From the NCBI RefSeq assembly GCF_012273515.2, contig NZ_CP050975.2, forward strand, positions 8,370,001-8,434,000: a stretch of DNA of 64,000 nt. Direction: 5' to 3'. The position numbers and the translations under genes are program-made. This document shows positions 36,500 through 47,374 of this stretch, one piece after another (positions within the stretch are counted from its first letter, which is position 1; each line of letters starts with the position of its first letter). The notes under the pieces are model-generated. The model worked only from the letters and a program-made list of their open reading frames with translations, had not been told where the DNA came from and ran no database searches. Origin of the DNA: Streptomyces sp. RPA4-2 (lineage in GTDB: Bacteria > Actinomycetota > Actinomycetes > Streptomycetales > Streptomycetaceae).

Positions 36500-38083
36500 A
36501 TGGAACCGGAACTCGGCCTCGACCTCGACTTCGCCGGCACACCGGATGCGCCGTTGGACCACTTCTGGAGCCGAGTCGTCGGCGCCGGCCGAGCGAACGA
36601 GGGATTGCGCGCCGATTGGCAGGGCCAGTTGGCGCAGGCGCACCGGCTCGGCGGCTTCAGATACGTCCGCTTCCACGGCCTGTTCCACGGCGACATGTTC
36701 GTCTACCGCGAGATCGACGGCGCAGTGGCGCCCTCCTTCCACTACATCGACCTGCTGTTCGACGCGATCCTCGCCGCCGGCGTGCGACCGTTCGTCGAGT
36801 TCGGCTTCTGCCCACCGGAACTCGCCCGCCAGAGCGCGACCGTCTTCTGGTGGGGCGCCAACGGGGCGCCGCCGACCGACTATGCGAAGTGGGCAGTCCT
36901 CGTACGCGCCACCGTCGAACACTGGGTCGGGCGCTACGGGATCGACGAGGTACGCACGTGGTACTTCGAGGTATGGAACGAGCCGAACCTCAGCCCCTTC
37001 TTCCGCGGCACCCGCAGCGAATACTTCGAGCTGTACCGGGTGTCGGTCGAGGCGGTGAAGTCGGTTGACCCCACACTACGCGTCGGCGGCCCAGCCACCA
37101 GCAACTTCGTACCGGACTCTCGCTTCGACGGTGAAACCGAGGACATCACACAGCACGAGACCGTACTCACTACCCCCGACCTCGACTCGCTCGACTGGCA
37201 GCCGGTGTGGCTGCAGGAGTTCCTGCGATTCTGCGCCGCCAACCGGCTCCCGGTCGACTTCATCTCATGCCATCCATATCCGACCGACTGGGCACTGGAC
37301 GGGCACGGCAATGGCCGCAAGCTCACCCGCGGTGTCAACGCCACCCCGACCGATCTGCGCCTGGTGCGCGAGATCGTCGATGCCGGCCCGTACCCACAGG
37401 CCGAGATCCACCTGACCGAGTGGAGTTCGAGCTCCAGCTCCCGCGACTTCACCCACGACTATCCCCAGGCCGCCGCGTTCGTGGTCCGCTCCGTGCTCGC
37501 CTCGATCGGTCTGGTCGACAGCCTCGCCTACTGGACCTTCACCGATATCTTCGAGGAGGAGGGCGCCGGACGCGATCCGTTCCATGGCGGGTTCGGCATG
37601 CTGAACCAGCACGGCATCGCCAAGCCGACGATGCACGCCTACCGGATGCTGAACGAGCTCGGCGACCGGCTCGTCCACCGCGAGGAGGGCCTGGTGGTCA
37701 CCCGCCGCGGCACCAGCGTGGCAGCGCTGGCCGTTCACTATCCGGACGAGTCCCCACTGACCGTCTCCGCATCGTTCGACACCCGGAACGTCGCCGACCG
37801 CACCCTGGCCACAGGACGACCGCGAGCCCTGCGGCTCCGCATCGCCGGGCTCGCGCCCGGTGAACGCTACGAGCTGGAAGTGGTCGACGCCGAGAACGGC
37901 TGGGCGATGCCGGAGTGGACCCGACGCGGTCACAGCACCAACCCGTCCGTAGCGGATGTCGCCGCGATCCGCGCGAGCGCCGAGCGCGGCGCAGTGACCC
38001 GCCTCACCGTCTCCGGCGACGGTGTACTCGAAGTCCGCGCGTGGCTTCGGCCGTGGGCGATCGCGCTGCTGAACCGCATCTGA
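36500..38083 (+). CDS. GH39-family glycosidase (beta-xylosidase-like)
   Basis: 527 residues, ATG 36500, no signal peptide. (beta/alpha)8 barrel with FRYVRFHGLFHGDM, then FEVWNEPNLSPFF carrying the acid/base Glu (about residue 160) and IHLTEWSSSSS carrying the nucleophile Glu (about 310), the layout of clan GH-A family 39. The C-terminal about 130 residues form a beta-sandwich. It would release xylose or a related sugar from imported oligosaccharides. A 190-base gap without a clear gene separates it from the dehydrogenase, so it may have its own promoter. Confidence 0.87.
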   Translation: MEPELGLDLDFAGTPDAPLDHFWSRVVGAGRANEGLRADWQGQLAQAHRLGGFRYVRFHGLFHGDMFVYREIDGAVAPSFHYIDLLFDAILAAGVRPFVEFGFCPPELARQSATVFWWGANGAPPTDYAKWAVLVRATVEHWVGRYGIDEVRTWYFEVWNEPNLSPFFRGTRSEYFELYRVSVEAVKSVDPTLRVGGPATSNFVPDSRFDGETEDITQHETVLTTPDLDSLDWQPVWLQEFLRFCAANRLPVDFISCHPYPTDWALDGHGNGRKLTRGVNATPTDLRLVREIVDAGPYPQAEIHLTEWSSSSSSRDFTHDYPQAAAFVVRSVLASIGLVDSLAYWTFTDIFEEEGAGRDPFHGGFGMLNQHGIAKPTMHAYRMLNELGDRLVHREEGLVVTRRGTSVAALAVHYPDESPLTVSASFDTRNVADRTLATGRPRALRLRIAGLAPGERYELEVVDAENGWAMPEWTRRGHSTNPSVADVAAIRASAERGAVTRLTVSGDGVLEVRAWLRPWAIALLNRI

Positions 38084-38119
38084 CAGTCCCCGCGCAAGGA
38101 CCCCGCGACGTCCGCCGCG

Positions 38120-38440
38120 GACACCGGCGACCACCTCCCGTCGGGCCGCGGCCATCGACGCGCGTTTCCAGTGCAGCCGGTGTCGCAGGAGGGGTGTGCG
38201 GCCACGTGGTGCGTGGGTGCGGCGAACCTGCGGCAACAGGGAGACGCCTGATTCGTCGAGGAACACGATCCAGGCACATGTGTTCACCGCCCCTTTTGAT
38301 GCGCGGCCACTCGTGCGCGATCCACCGGGCGATCTCGGACTCGTCCCGATCCACCGCCCGACGCTCGGGCCGTTGCAGCGTCCACCCCAGTCGGCCGTTC
38401 AGCGTCCGCCGCCATACGGTTCCAGGTCCGTACGGGTGTT
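38120..38440 (-). pseudogene. IS630-family transposase relic
   Basis: GRLGWTLQRPERRAVDRDES then EIARWIAHEWPRIKRG is followed, after a one-base frameshift near 38285, by CAWIVFLDESGVSLLPQVRR and GRTPLLRHRLHWKRASMAAA. This is the middle of an IS630 DDE transposase, including the DES Asp. Both ends are missing. It abuts the 3' ends of the GH39 and UvrA-like genes. Confidence 0.78.
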
Positions 38441-38484
38441 CCGTGGCGGGACATGCCCGTCGAGTACGGGCCGTGGGGCCGGGT

Positions 38485-40971
38485 CTACGACCTGTTCCGC
38501 CGATGGCAGCGCGAGAGCCGGGCCGCGAGATAGGGCGCGGTGGCGCTGCGGCGGGCCCTCGCCACCTTGGCCGGCGGGCCCGCCGCGACCACGCGCCCGC
38601 CCGCGTCGCCGCCGCCCGGCCCGAGGTCGATGACCCAGTCGGCGGTGGCGATCGTGTCCAGGTCGTGCTCGACGAGGACGACCGTGTTGCCGGCGTCGAC
38701 GAGCCGGTGCAGCTGTCGCAGCAGCAGCGCGATGTCCGAGGGGTGCAGCCCCGCCGTCGGCTCGTCGAGCAGGTAGAGCGCGTGCCCGCGGCGAGCCCGC
38801 TGGAGTTCGGTGGCCAGTTTGATGCGTTGCGCCTCACCACCGCTGAGTTCCGTCGCGGGCTGCCCCAGCCGCAGGTATCCCAGTCCCACCTCGCGCAACG
38901 TCTCCAGACTGCGGGAGGCGGCCGGGACGGCGGACAGGAACGTGGCGGCGGCGTCGACGGACAGCGCCAGCACTTCCGCGATGTTCTTGCCGCGGTAGGT
39001 GACTTCCAGCGTTTCGGCGTTGTACCGGGCGCCGTGGCAGGTCGGGCACGGCGCGTAGGTGCCGGGCAGGAACAGCAGTTCCACCGCGACGAATCCTTCG
39101 CCCTGGCAGGTCCCGCACCGCCCTTCGGGCACGTTGAAGGAGAACCGCCCGGCCGAGTAGCCGCGCGCCCTGGCCTCGTCCGTCGCCGCGTACAGCTTGC
39201 GCACCGCGTCGAACATCCCCGTGTACGTCGCCAGGTTGGACCGGGGAGTTCGGCCGATGGGCCGTTGGTCGACCCGGACCAGCCGGTCGAACGATTCGAC
39301 CCCCGACGCGTCCTGGACGTCGACCTCCAGCTGCGCCTCGTCGGGCTCCTCGGGTACGAGTCCGAGGTGGCCGCGGACGACCTCGGCGAGCACCTGCGTC
39401 ACCAGCGTCGACTTTCCGGAACCGGAGACACCCGTCACCGCCGTCAGGACGCAGAGCGGTACGTCGACGGACACGTCGTGCAGATTGTGGCGGGAGACGC
39501 CGGTCAGGTGCAGCCAGCCGTGCGGTGCGCGCGGGCGGTGATCGAGCGGCTGGGCGCGCCCGAACAGGTACTGGCTCGTAGCCGACTCCCCGACCCGCTC
39601 AAGACCGGCGACCGGGCCGCTGTACAGCACGCGCCCGCCGCCCTCACCCGCGCCGGGGCCGATGTCGACCACCCAGTCCGCCCGCCGTACGACGTCCATG
39701 TCGTGCTCCACGACGAACAGCGAGTTGCCCGCCGCCTTGAGGCGGTCCAGCACGTCCAGCAGTGGTTCCGCGTCAGCCGGGTGCAGGCCCGCGGAAGGTT
39801 CGTCGAGGACGTAGACGACGCCGAACAGCCCCGAGCGCAGCTGGGTGGCGATCCGCAGGCGCTGCGCCTCGCCGGGCGACAGGGTCGTCGAGCGGCGCCC
39901 GAGGCTGAGATATCCGAGGCCCAGGTCGAGCAGTACGTCGACCCGTGCGACCAGATCGCCGCAGATCCGGACCGCGACCTCGGTCGTCTCCCCGGATCGG
40001 GCGGTCGACGTGGTGGCGTCGGCCTCGGACAGCCCCGCGACGGGCCGCAGCAGTACCACGACCTCGGTGAGCGGCATCGCGTTGATCTCGGCGATGGAAC
40101 GTCCGGCGAAGGTCACGGCGAGCGCCTCGGGCCGCAGTCCGCTGCCGTGGCACTCGGGGCAGGGCACACTCCTGACGAACCGGAGCGCCCGTTCGCGCAT
40201 CTTCTCGCTCTTGGAGTCGGCGAGGACGTGCATGACGTGCTTGCGGGCGCTCCAGAACTTGCCCTGGTAGCCGTAGTCGACGCGGTCCTCCTCCGGCTCG
40301 ATGTACACGGAGGGCTGCTCGTCCGTGTACAGCAGCCAGTCCCGGTCCTTCTTCCTGAGCCTGCGCCACGGTCGGTCGATGTCGATCCCCAGGCCGCTCA
40401 CGACACTGCGCAGGTTGGCGCCCTGCCAGGCGCCCGGCCAGGCGGCGATCGCCCCCTCGCGGATGCTCAGCGAGGGGTCCGGGACGAGCAGGTCCTCGGC
40501 GACGTCGTGCACGACGCCCAGTCCGTGGCACTCCGGGCAGGCGCCGGCCGCGGTGTTGGGTGAGAACGACTCGGCTTCCAGCCGTGCGGCCCGGGGCGGA
40601 TAGGTGCCGGCGCGGGAGTACAGCATGCGCAGCAGATTGGACAGCGTGGTGATGGTGCCGACCGTCGAGCGCGAGCTGGGCGCCCCGCGCCGCTGCTGCA
40701 GGGCCACGGCCGGTGGCAGTCCGGTGATTTCCTGCACGTGCGGTGCGCCGACCTGTTGCAAGAGCCTTCGGGCGTACGGTGCTACGGACTCGAAGTAGCG
40801 CCGCTGGGCCTCCGCGTAGAGCGTGCCGAAGGCGAGCGAGGACTTGCCCGAACCGGAGACGCCGGTGAAGGCGACCATCGCGTCCCGCGGAACGTCGACA
40901 TCGATGTTCCGCAGGTTGTTCTCACTGGCGCCCCGGACATGCACGAAGGCGTCGGTCGCGTCCTTGTTCAC
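38485..40971 (-). CDS. UvrA-like ABC ATPase (UvrA2/drug-resistance type)
   Basis: 828 residues, shorter than true UvrA (about 950). Two ABC modules: Walker [21 protein letters not shown] and [15 protein letters not shown], signature [20 protein letters not shown] and [20 protein letters not shown], and Walker [12 protein letters not shown] and [11 protein letters not shown]. Zinc-finger pairs [24 protein letters not shown] and CPTCHGAR. The reduced insertion near the first module suggests that UvrB interaction is weak or absent, as in UvrA2 and DrrC-like proteins. The last residues ([10 protein letters not shown]) come from the joint with the IS630 relic. Role: DNA-damage or drug tolerance. 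Confidence 0.88.
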   Translation of the reverse strand: MNKDATDAFVHVRGASENNLRNIDVDVPRDAMVAFTGVSGSGKSSLAFGTLYAEAQRRYFESVAPYARRLLQQVGAPHVQEITGLPPAVALQQRRGAPSSRSTVGTITTLSNLLRMLYSRAGTYPPRAARLEAESFSPNTAAGACPECHGLGVVHDVAEDLLVPDPSLSIREGAIAAWPGAWQGANLRSVVSGLGIDIDRPWRRLRKKDRDWLLYTDEQPSVYIEPEEDRVDYGYQGKFWSARKHVMHVLADSKSEKMRERALRFVRSVPCPECHGSGLRPEALAVTFAGRSIAEINAMPLTEVVVLLRPVAGLSEADATTSTARSGETTEVAVRICGDLVARVDVLLDLGLGYLSLGRRSTTLSPGEAQRLRIATQLRSGLFGVVYVLDEPSAGLHPADAEPLLDVLDRLKAAGNSLFVVEHDMDVVRRADWVVDIGPGAGEGGGRVLYSGPVAGLERVGESATSQYLFGRAQPLDHRPRAPHGWLHLTGVSRHNLHDVSVDVPLCVLTAVTGVSGSGKSTLVTQVLAEVVRGHLGLVPEEPDEAQLEVDVQDASGVESFDRLVRVDQRPIGRTPRSNLATYTGMFDAVRKLYAATDEARARGYSAGRFSFNVPEGRCGTCQGEGFVAVELLFLPGTYAPCPTCHGARYNAETLEVTYRGKNIAEVLALSVDAAATFLSAVPAASRSLETLREVGLGYLRLGQPATELSGGEAQRIKLATELQRARRGHALYLLDEPTAGLHPSDIALLLRQLHRLVDAGNTVVLVEHDLDTIATADWVIDLGPGGGDAGGRVVAAGPPAKVARARRSATAPYLAARLSRCHRRNRS

Positions 40972-41647
40972 CGTTCCTGATTACCTGATCGCGCGGGGAA
41001 CCGCGCGACAGGCGCCGTCACCGGGCCTCGCTCACACGAGCGTCCGGAGAATCCCGGTATGGGCTGCTCCCAGGGAACATTCGAGGGTGCTTCACCGTTG
41101 ATCCATGTGTGGGCGTGAAGGGAACTGTGTCCCCGGGCGTCACCCTCTGCCCATGAGGACGATCGTTCGGCTGAAGCCTCATGGAGCCCCCCGCCGCGAG
41201 GCGACCGCCGTTCGCGCCCACTCTCGATCGGCCCCGGCTGGGGATCCCCCGAACCAGTCGGGGCCTTCGCCTGACCGCTGCCGGCGCCCTTCGGCGAACA
41301 CGGTGGTTCGCCTCCCGGTGGGGCACTTGCCCCGGCGGCTCAGCCCCAGGTCGGCCCCTGGTCGCGCGGGGCCGGGGCGGTTGGGGTTCGGTGCTCTGGC
41401 CGGGCAGGCGGTCTGTGGGCGGACGTGTCGGAAGTCGCGGCGGACGCGGGGCGGGAGTAGGCATGTCTGGAGAGCTGGGTTGCTCCCCGGAACGGCGTCG
41501 GTCGGCTGCGAGGGGGCGGGCGAGGCGGAGTTGGCCCGCCCGCACCCGCCGGCGGGGGCCAGCGTGTCACGCGGCGTCGGCGTTACCTCGCGGGCATCCT
41601 GTGGGCACGTGCGATCGCGGGGGCAGCTGAGGAGAAGGAGTCATGCG
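40972..41647. other. Long stretch without supported gene
   Basis: About 675 bases. An open frame runs into the next gene but is Arg/Pro/Ser-rich and not protein-like. The stretch contains the promoters of the UvrA-like gene (minus) and of the gene at 41648. No repeats or hairpins stood out. Confidence 0.4.
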
Positions 41648-42769
41648 GTGTCGTCTCAGGGCGTTACGGTCGTGGCTCTCCTGGCGGATCCGGACGCGCC
41701 CACGGAGATCGCGCAGCGCATGGCCCGGGTCCTTCCTGCTCGTCTCGCCGACAAGTCAGGTCCAGCGCGACGGTTCGACGTCGAGGTGGTCAGTGAGCCC
41801 TTCACGTCAGGGACGGAGGACCTGCCTACCTTGATGCGCCGGATCATGGAGCGCGGACGTGCGGAGAATTGGGACATCGTCGTGGCCCTCACCGACCTTC
41901 CGTTGCACGCCCACGGGCACAAGCTCGTCGTGGATCTGAGTCATGACCACGGCTTGGCGTTGCTGTCTCTTCCTTCCCTGGGGGGCTTGCGGCTGCAGAC
42001 GAGGGCCCGGCGGGCCGTTGAAGAGGCCGTGCTCGGCCTGACGAGTTGGCAGGCATCTGGGGCTGAGGGACCTCCGCAGCCGCTTTTGGGGTCCTTTGCT
42101 GGTCGTCTCACACCCATTCATCCGGGCCCGGTCGGGGAGGAGGAGACCGCCGATCTTCGGTACGTCGTCAGCGGGCTGCGCGGTTACCTGTGGGTGCTCG
42201 TCGGTATGGTCCGTGCCAACCGGCCGTGGCGGTTGGTGCCGGGTCTGTCGAAAGCCCTGGCGGCCGCACTCGCCACGGGAGCAGTCGCCACCGTGAACTC
42301 CACCGTCTGGAACCTGGCTGAGGCCCTGAGCGCGCCGCGCCTCGTGATCGCCACGGTTGGGTCTGCCGCGCTCATGATCGGCTGGCTGATCGTCGACGCG
42401 CAGCTGTGGCATCGCTCGGCAGAGGGCTCGTCGGAGGCGCGGCAGAGGGCGAGGCTCTACAACGCCTCGACGGTCGTGACCGTGGGTATCGGGGTGGTCG
42501 TCTGTTACGTGGGTTTGATGGTGATCAGCTGGGTGTGGGCGCTGTTCATCCTCAACGACCGGGTGTTCGCTTCCATGACACGAACCCCGTTGCACGCGAC
42601 GGAGTACTGGACGTTGTCCTGGTTCGTCGCTTCGATTGCCACGGTGGGCGGCGCGCTGGGATCAGGCTTGGAGAGCGACGAGGCGATCCGGGCAGCGGCC
42701 TACTCCAAGCGCGAACAGGAACGCCGCCACATGTTGCAGGACGACCAGGATGACGAGCTGGTGACCTGA
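41648..42769 (+). CDS. Membrane protein with soluble N-terminal domain
   Basis: 373 residues from GTG 41648, with AGGAGAAGGAG 7 bases upstream. Residues 1-165 are soluble (VTVVALLADPDAPTEIAQRM, WDIVVALTDLPLHAHGHKLV, HDHGLALLSLPSLGGLRL). Four hydrophobic helices follow at about 215-232, 241-262, 285-310 and 330-350 (KALAAALATGAVATVNSTVW, LVIATVGSAALMIGWLIVD, TVVTVGIGVVVCYVGLMVIS). I do not recognise a named family; the pattern suggests an actinobacterial conserved hypothetical. No operon partner is apparent. Confidence 0.8.
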   Translation: MSSQGVTVVALLADPDAPTEIAQRMARVLPARLADKSGPARRFDVEVVSEPFTSGTEDLPTLMRRIMERGRAENWDIVVALTDLPLHAHGHKLVVDLSHDHGLALLSLPSLGGLRLQTRARRAVEEAVLGLTSWQASGAEGPPQPLLGSFAGRLTPIHPGPVGEEETADLRYVVSGLRGYLWVLVGMVRANRPWRLVPGLSKALAAALATGAVATVNSTVWNLAEALSAPRLVIATVGSAALMIGWLIVDAQLWHRSAEGSSEARQRARLYNASTVVTVGIGVVVCYVGLMVISWVWALFILNDRVFASMTRTPLHATEYWTLSWFVASIATVGGALGSGLESDEAIRAAAYSKREQERRHMLQDDQDDELVT

Positions 42770-43067
42770 GCCGGAGTTGCTGCGCTGACCGGTGGTCGTC
42801 CGGGGACGAGGATCCCGCTGATCGATCGGTGCACGTTTGTTTCGCGGCGGGGGCCGACGGAGACTTGAACGGTAGGCCGCGGAGCGTCGACGCTCGGCGG
42901 GCGCCCCGGCGGCGGCACCATCGTTCCACCTGAACCGTGTGAGCTGCCCACAGGCGCATACCGGAGCCAAGGCCCCTTGTCGTATCCCAATTGCCGGGTG
43001 CCAGGCTTCGGCGCCGTCTCCATCCCCTGCCGTGCTCGGTCATGCCGGGGCACCGAAGGAGGCCATC

Positions 43068-44243
43068 ATGAAAGCGGCGGTATATGAAGGCCCGCGAACG
43101 GTCACCGTGAAGGACGTACCGGACGCGAAGATCGAACACCCCTGCGACATCATCGTCAAGATCACCACTACCAACATCTGCGGTTCGGACCTGCACATGT
43201 ACGAGGGCCGTACCTCGTTCCAGTCTGGCCGCACCCTGGGACACGAGAACCTGGGGCAGGTCGTGGAGGTAGGCTCGGCTGTCCGCAAGGTCCAGGTCGG
43301 CCAGTATGTGGTCCTGCCCTTCAACATCGCCTGCGGCTTCTGCAAGCAGTGCGAGCGGGGTCTCACCAACTACTGCCTCACCATGCAGCCGGAACCGGCC
43401 CTCGCCGGAGCCGCCTACGGCTTCGCCGACATGGGCCCCTACCAGGGCGGCCAGGCGGAACTGCTGCGCGTGCCCTACGGCGACTTCAACGCGCTGCGTC
43501 TGGGCGAGGACGCCGCCGAGCGGCAGACCGACTATGTGATGCTCGCCGACATCTTCCCCACCGGCTATCACGCCACCGAGATGGCCCACGTCAAACCTGG
43601 CGACCAGACGGTCGTCTTCGGAGCTGGTCCCGTCGGGCTGATGGCGGCCTACTCCGCCCTCCTCAAGGGCGCCGGCCGCGTCTGGGTAGCCGACTACCAG
43701 CCCGACCGGCTGCGCAAGGCGGAGGAGATCGGGGCCATCCCGATCAACACCGCCGAGCAGAAGCCGGCGGAGGTCGTCAAGGAGGCCACCCTCGGTCTGG
43801 GTGCCGACAACGGCTGTGAGTGCGTCGGCTACCAGGCACACGACCCCGAGGGACACGAGGACGCCAGTCTCACGCTCAACGGACTGATCGACTCGGTCAG
43901 GTTCACGGGCGACATCGGTGTGGTGGGCGTATTCCTGCCCGAGGACCCCGGCGGTGCCGAGGCCCAGGGGGAGCTGGAGGCGCAGGGCAAGGTCCCGATC
44001 GACTTCGGCCTGATGTGGTTCAAGGGCCAGCACATGGGCACTGGGCAGGCGCCGGTGAAGAGGTACAACCGGGCGCTGCGGGACCTGATCGCCGGCGGGA
44101 AGGCGAAGCCGAGCTTCGTCGTCTCCCACGAACTCAGCCTGGACGAGGCCCCCACCGCCTACGAGCACTTCGACGCCCGTGACGAGGGCTGGACCAAGGT
44201 GGTCCTGCACCCGAACGGACACGGGAACGGCCACAAGCGGTAA
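43068..44243 (+). CDS. Zinc-dependent alcohol/formaldehyde dehydrogenase (MDR)
   Basis: 391 residues from ATG 43068 behind GAAGGAGG. Medium-chain dehydrogenase with catalytic zinc ligands in TNICGSDLHMYEG and GHENLGQVVEVG, and a structural zinc cluster CGFCKQCERGLTNYC. The NAD-binding fold VVFGAGPVGLMAAYSALLKG is followed by ADYQPDRLRKAEEIG. The C-terminal half (GFADMGPYQGGQAELLRVPY and IDFGLMWFKGQHMGTGQ) matches glutathione-independent formaldehyde dehydrogenase-like enzymes. It should oxidise aldehydes or alcohols with NAD+. Monocistronic by spacing. Confidence 0.9.
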   Translation: MKAAVYEGPRTVTVKDVPDAKIEHPCDIIVKITTTNICGSDLHMYEGRTSFQSGRTLGHENLGQVVEVGSAVRKVQVGQYVVLPFNIACGFCKQCERGLTNYCLTMQPEPALAGAAYGFADMGPYQGGQAELLRVPYGDFNALRLGEDAAERQTDYVMLADIFPTGYHATEMAHVKPGDQTVVFGAGPVGLMAAYSALLKGAGRVWVADYQPDRLRKAEEIGAIPINTAEQKPAEVVKEATLGLGADNGCECVGYQAHDPEGHEDASLTLNGLIDSVRFTGDIGVVGVFLPEDPGGAEAQGELEAQGKVPIDFGLMWFKGQHMGTGQAPVKRYNRALRDLIAGGKAKPSFVVSHELSLDEAPTAYEHFDARDEGWTKVVLHPNGHGNGHKR

Positions 44244-44556
44244 GAGACCCGGGGCCGCCGACCCGCCTGTTTCACCGGACCGGTCCGGGGGACGGGTGAC
44301 GATTGCACCCGACTCCGGCCGGGGCTGGGGGCAATCGCCCGCGCTCCGGTCGGACCTGAACCAACGGCGATGGCCCGCGCTCCGGCCCGGAGGACGGACG
44401 GCGGACGCTCAGCAGTGTCCGCAGTGGTAGCAGCCCGTCCAGCGACTGCCCGCCAGCCTGTTCCCAAGCCGTGTGGGAGGCTTCCTTGCCCGACGGCTGC
44501 CGCCCCTCAACCTGGCTGACGCGACCCGGCGGGGCGTTCCGGCTAGGCTCACACCC
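44244..44556. other. Intergenic stretch, nothing recognised
   Basis: About 310 bases; only the promoter and leader region of the FUSC gene is expected here. Confidence 0.35.
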
Positions 44557-46734
44557 GTGACGTGGCTGCGGGCCTTCGGGGAGGTCGTGCGATCCGGGCT
44601 CACGATCGAGGAGACGCGGCTGGAGCCCCTGCTCGCGCTGCGCACGGCAGCTGGGGTGGCGTTCGTCGTCGGGCCGACGCTGTGACTGGTCTCCCCTGCG
44701 TATGCCGCGTCCGCCGCCCTCGGTGCCTACTCCGCGGGTGGGGCCACCTTCCAGCGCACCTGGCGTCCACGCAAGGTGATCGCGCTCGGCGCGGGCGTGG
44801 GTCTGGCGCTCAGCACCTTCGTGGGCTACCTGGCGGCGGGGCGACTCGTGACGTTCCTCCCACTGCTGGCCGTATGGGCCTTTGCCGCGGGGATGGCCTG
44901 GGCCCTTGGATCGACCGCTGGGATCGTCGCAGCGACGACGGTCGGCAGCATGTTGGTGACCGTCACCCTTCCCACGAGCGTCGGGCGAGCCCTGGAGCAC
45001 GCGGGGGTCATCGCACTCGGGGGCGTGGCGCAGGCCGTTCTGATCCTGCTGTTCCCGATCCGCCGTTGGGGGGCGCATCGTGACGCGCTCGCCGACGCCC
45101 TGGCCGCCGTGGCGGACTACGCCCGCCGGCTGCGGCACGACCCGACCGCCCCGTTCGACCCGGAGCCGTTGATGACGGCCCGGGACGCGGCCTCCGTGAC
45201 GCCGGCACAGGCCCGCACCCGTCCCCCCGTCCTCCACGGCCCCCGGGGGCTCGCCGAGCGCATTCGGCCGGTCGTCGCCGCGCTCGCCGACCCGTACGTC
45301 GGCGCCCCTGCGGAGGGCCCCGGGCGGGACCGCGCGCGGGAGTTGCTCGACGCGGCCGCCGACGTCCTGGACGCGGCCGCCCGTGCGATCCGCCGCGGCA
45401 CTCCCGCCGAGGTGCCGCCCGTGAGCACGGACGTCCTGCGCGTCGACGAGGAGCACGAGGTGCTGGAGGGCCCCGCGCGGCAGGCGGCCGAGCGGCTCGT
45501 GGAACTGCTCGGCGAGGCGTTGGAGATCGCCGGGAGCGGCGGCGCGCGCGGGAGGACGCCCACGCCGCCCGGCCCCGCGGACGCCCAGTTCCTGGTACGC
45601 CCGACCATGTTCCGGCTGGTCCCGGTCGTCGTCCGGTCGGTCCGCCGTGAGCTCCGCCGGGACTCGCCGGTGTTCCGGCACGCCGTCCGCGTGGCGGCGG
45701 TGGCCACACTGGGCTATCTGATCGCCGCCCGGCTCCCCCTGGGCCACGGCTACTGGGCGCCCATCGCCTCGGTGATGGTGATGCGGCCGGACTTCCACCG
45801 GACGTACGCGCGTGCGGTGGCCCGTCTCGCCGGGACCCTGGCGGGGGTCGCGCTGGCCACCGGGATGGTGCGGGCCCTGGGCCCGGACGCCCATGTGTCC
45901 GGCGCGCTGGCGGTGGTCTCGGTGGGCTTGTCGTACACGCTGATCCGTACCGGCTACGCCTACTCCCAGTGCTTCACTGCCGCGTACGTCGTCTTCCTGC
46001 TCGGCATGGGCGGCCAGGCATGGGAGCAGACGGTCCCGGAGCGGGTGGTGCTCACCCTGCTCGGTGGGGCCCTGGCCATGCTGGCGTATGCGGTTTTCCC
46101 CGCATGGGAGACACCCCGGCTGCCGGGCCGGCTCGCGGACTGGCTCGCCGCCAACGGCCGCTACGCGGCCGCGGTGCTCCGCAGCTACGCCGAACCGACT
46201 CGGGAGCATCGCGCCGACATGCGCAGGGCACTGCTGGCGAGCAGGGAGGCGCATGCCGCCTGGCAGGAGGCATACGACCGGGCAAGGCAGGAACCGGTCC
46301 GCCCCAGGGGTCGGACGTCGCGCGAGGTGGAGGAGGCGCAGGAGGCGCTCAAGGGGTTCGGCCGGGCGGCGATGCTCATGGAGAGCCACGTCCCGCGGGC
46401 CGACAGCCGTTTCGGTCCCGAGGCGGAGCGGTTCGCCGACGCCCTGGAGGCGGACACCGCGCAGGCGGCAGTCGACGTGCGCGAGCACAGGAATCCGGAC
46501 TGGGGGCGCGTGGAGGAGGCGCTCCACGCGTGGGAGGGCGCCGCCGCCGGGGACCGGAGCCCGGTGGTGCGGCGCGGGGCGGAACTGCAGAAGCGGGCCT
46601 TGGAGGACCTCGCGACGGCGGTGAGCCGCACACCCCTGGAATGGGACGTCGGCTCTGCTCGCGAGGAGCAGCGGGTGCGGGCGGCCGTGGCGGCGGAAGG
46701 TGACGGATCAGGAACCGCGCACCGGGGTGGGTGA
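44557..46734 (+). pseudogene. FUSC-family membrane exporter with in-frame stop
   Basis: From GTG 44557 the frame reads VTWLRAFGEVVRSGLTIEET to AAGVAFVVGPTL, then TGA at 44683-44685, then continues in the same frame with LVSPAYAASAALGAYSAGGA to 46734 (about 725 codons). Two helical bundles (about 40-170 and 370-510) and the FUSC motif YWAPIASVMVMRPDFHRTYA identify an aromatic-acid-exporter-like protein. The stop splits the first helix pair. Re-initiation at ATG/GTG codons near 44776 would drop helices 1-2. It is a recent nonsense mutation or, less likely, a sequencing error or readthrough. It overlaps psiE tail-to-tail by 27 bases. Confidence 0.8.
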
Positions 46735-47244
46735 CGGCTCCGGCGACAGGGAGCGCCGCGCCTCCTGGAGCGGGAAGTAGTCTCCCGGCCGCGTCGAGCG
46801 CCGCCACACGTACACCGCTGTCGCCATCACGAGGATCAACCCCGCCAGGATGAGCAATTCGATCCCCTCGACGTTCCACCGGAAGGACTTCTCCGCCTCG
46901 GCCGTCACGATGAGCACCTTGCGGATGCCGGCAACCAGGCCGACGACGAGGAACGGCTCCGCGTCGAGGGTCTGGTTCCTGATGGTGAGGCGGACGGTGT
47001 GGAGCAGCTCGGCCACGATGAACAACACAAGGCCGTTGTCCAGGGCGGAGAGAACGACCGCCTCCTCGCGGTACGGCCCCTGGATCGACCTGATGACGTC
47101 ATGGACGACGCCGACGGTCAGGAGCCCCGCGAGCAGTACGAGGAGCGCAGCGACGACGAGGTGGATGCCGTCCTCGATGAGCTGCAGGAGGCCCTGTACC
47201 CGGCCGCCCTCGATCTTCCGGAGAATGGGTCGCACAGTCAGCAT
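46708..47244 (-). CDS. PsiE-family membrane protein
   Basis: 178 residues from ATG 47244. Four membrane helices: LIEDGIHLVVAALLVLLAGL, LSALDNGLVLFIVAELLHTV, FLVVGLVAGIRKVLIVTAEA and IELLILAGLILVMATAVYVW. This is the pattern of the phosphate-starvation-inducible PsiE family, whose molecular role is unknown. The C-terminal tail overlaps the end of the FUSC gene. Longer starts add disordered residues and were rejected. Confidence 0.82.
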   Translation of the reverse strand: MLTVRPILRKIEGGRVQGLLQLIEDGIHLVVAALLVLLAGLLTVGVVHDVIRSIQGPYREEAVVLSALDNGLVLFIVAELLHTVRLTIRNQTLDAEPFLVVGLVAGIRKVLIVTAEAEKSFRWNVEGIELLILAGLILVMATAVYVWRRSTRPGDYFPLQEARRSLSPEPSPTPVRGS

Positions 47245-47374
47245 GCTAGGGGTGCGCCGGCCCGCAGGCGCGTCGTGGTGTCGAACGGGTGGACGGGCGG
47301 GTGGACGGGCGGTTCCCTCCCTGTGGTGCAGCCTGCGGTTAGTCCTGGTCGCCGACCGGGGCCTGCCCTCCGAG

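Noticed and set aside
41105..41647. N-terminal extension of the membrane protein at 41648
   Set aside because: Low-complexity Arg/Pro/Ser sequence, and a strong ribosome-binding site stands directly before GTG 41648.
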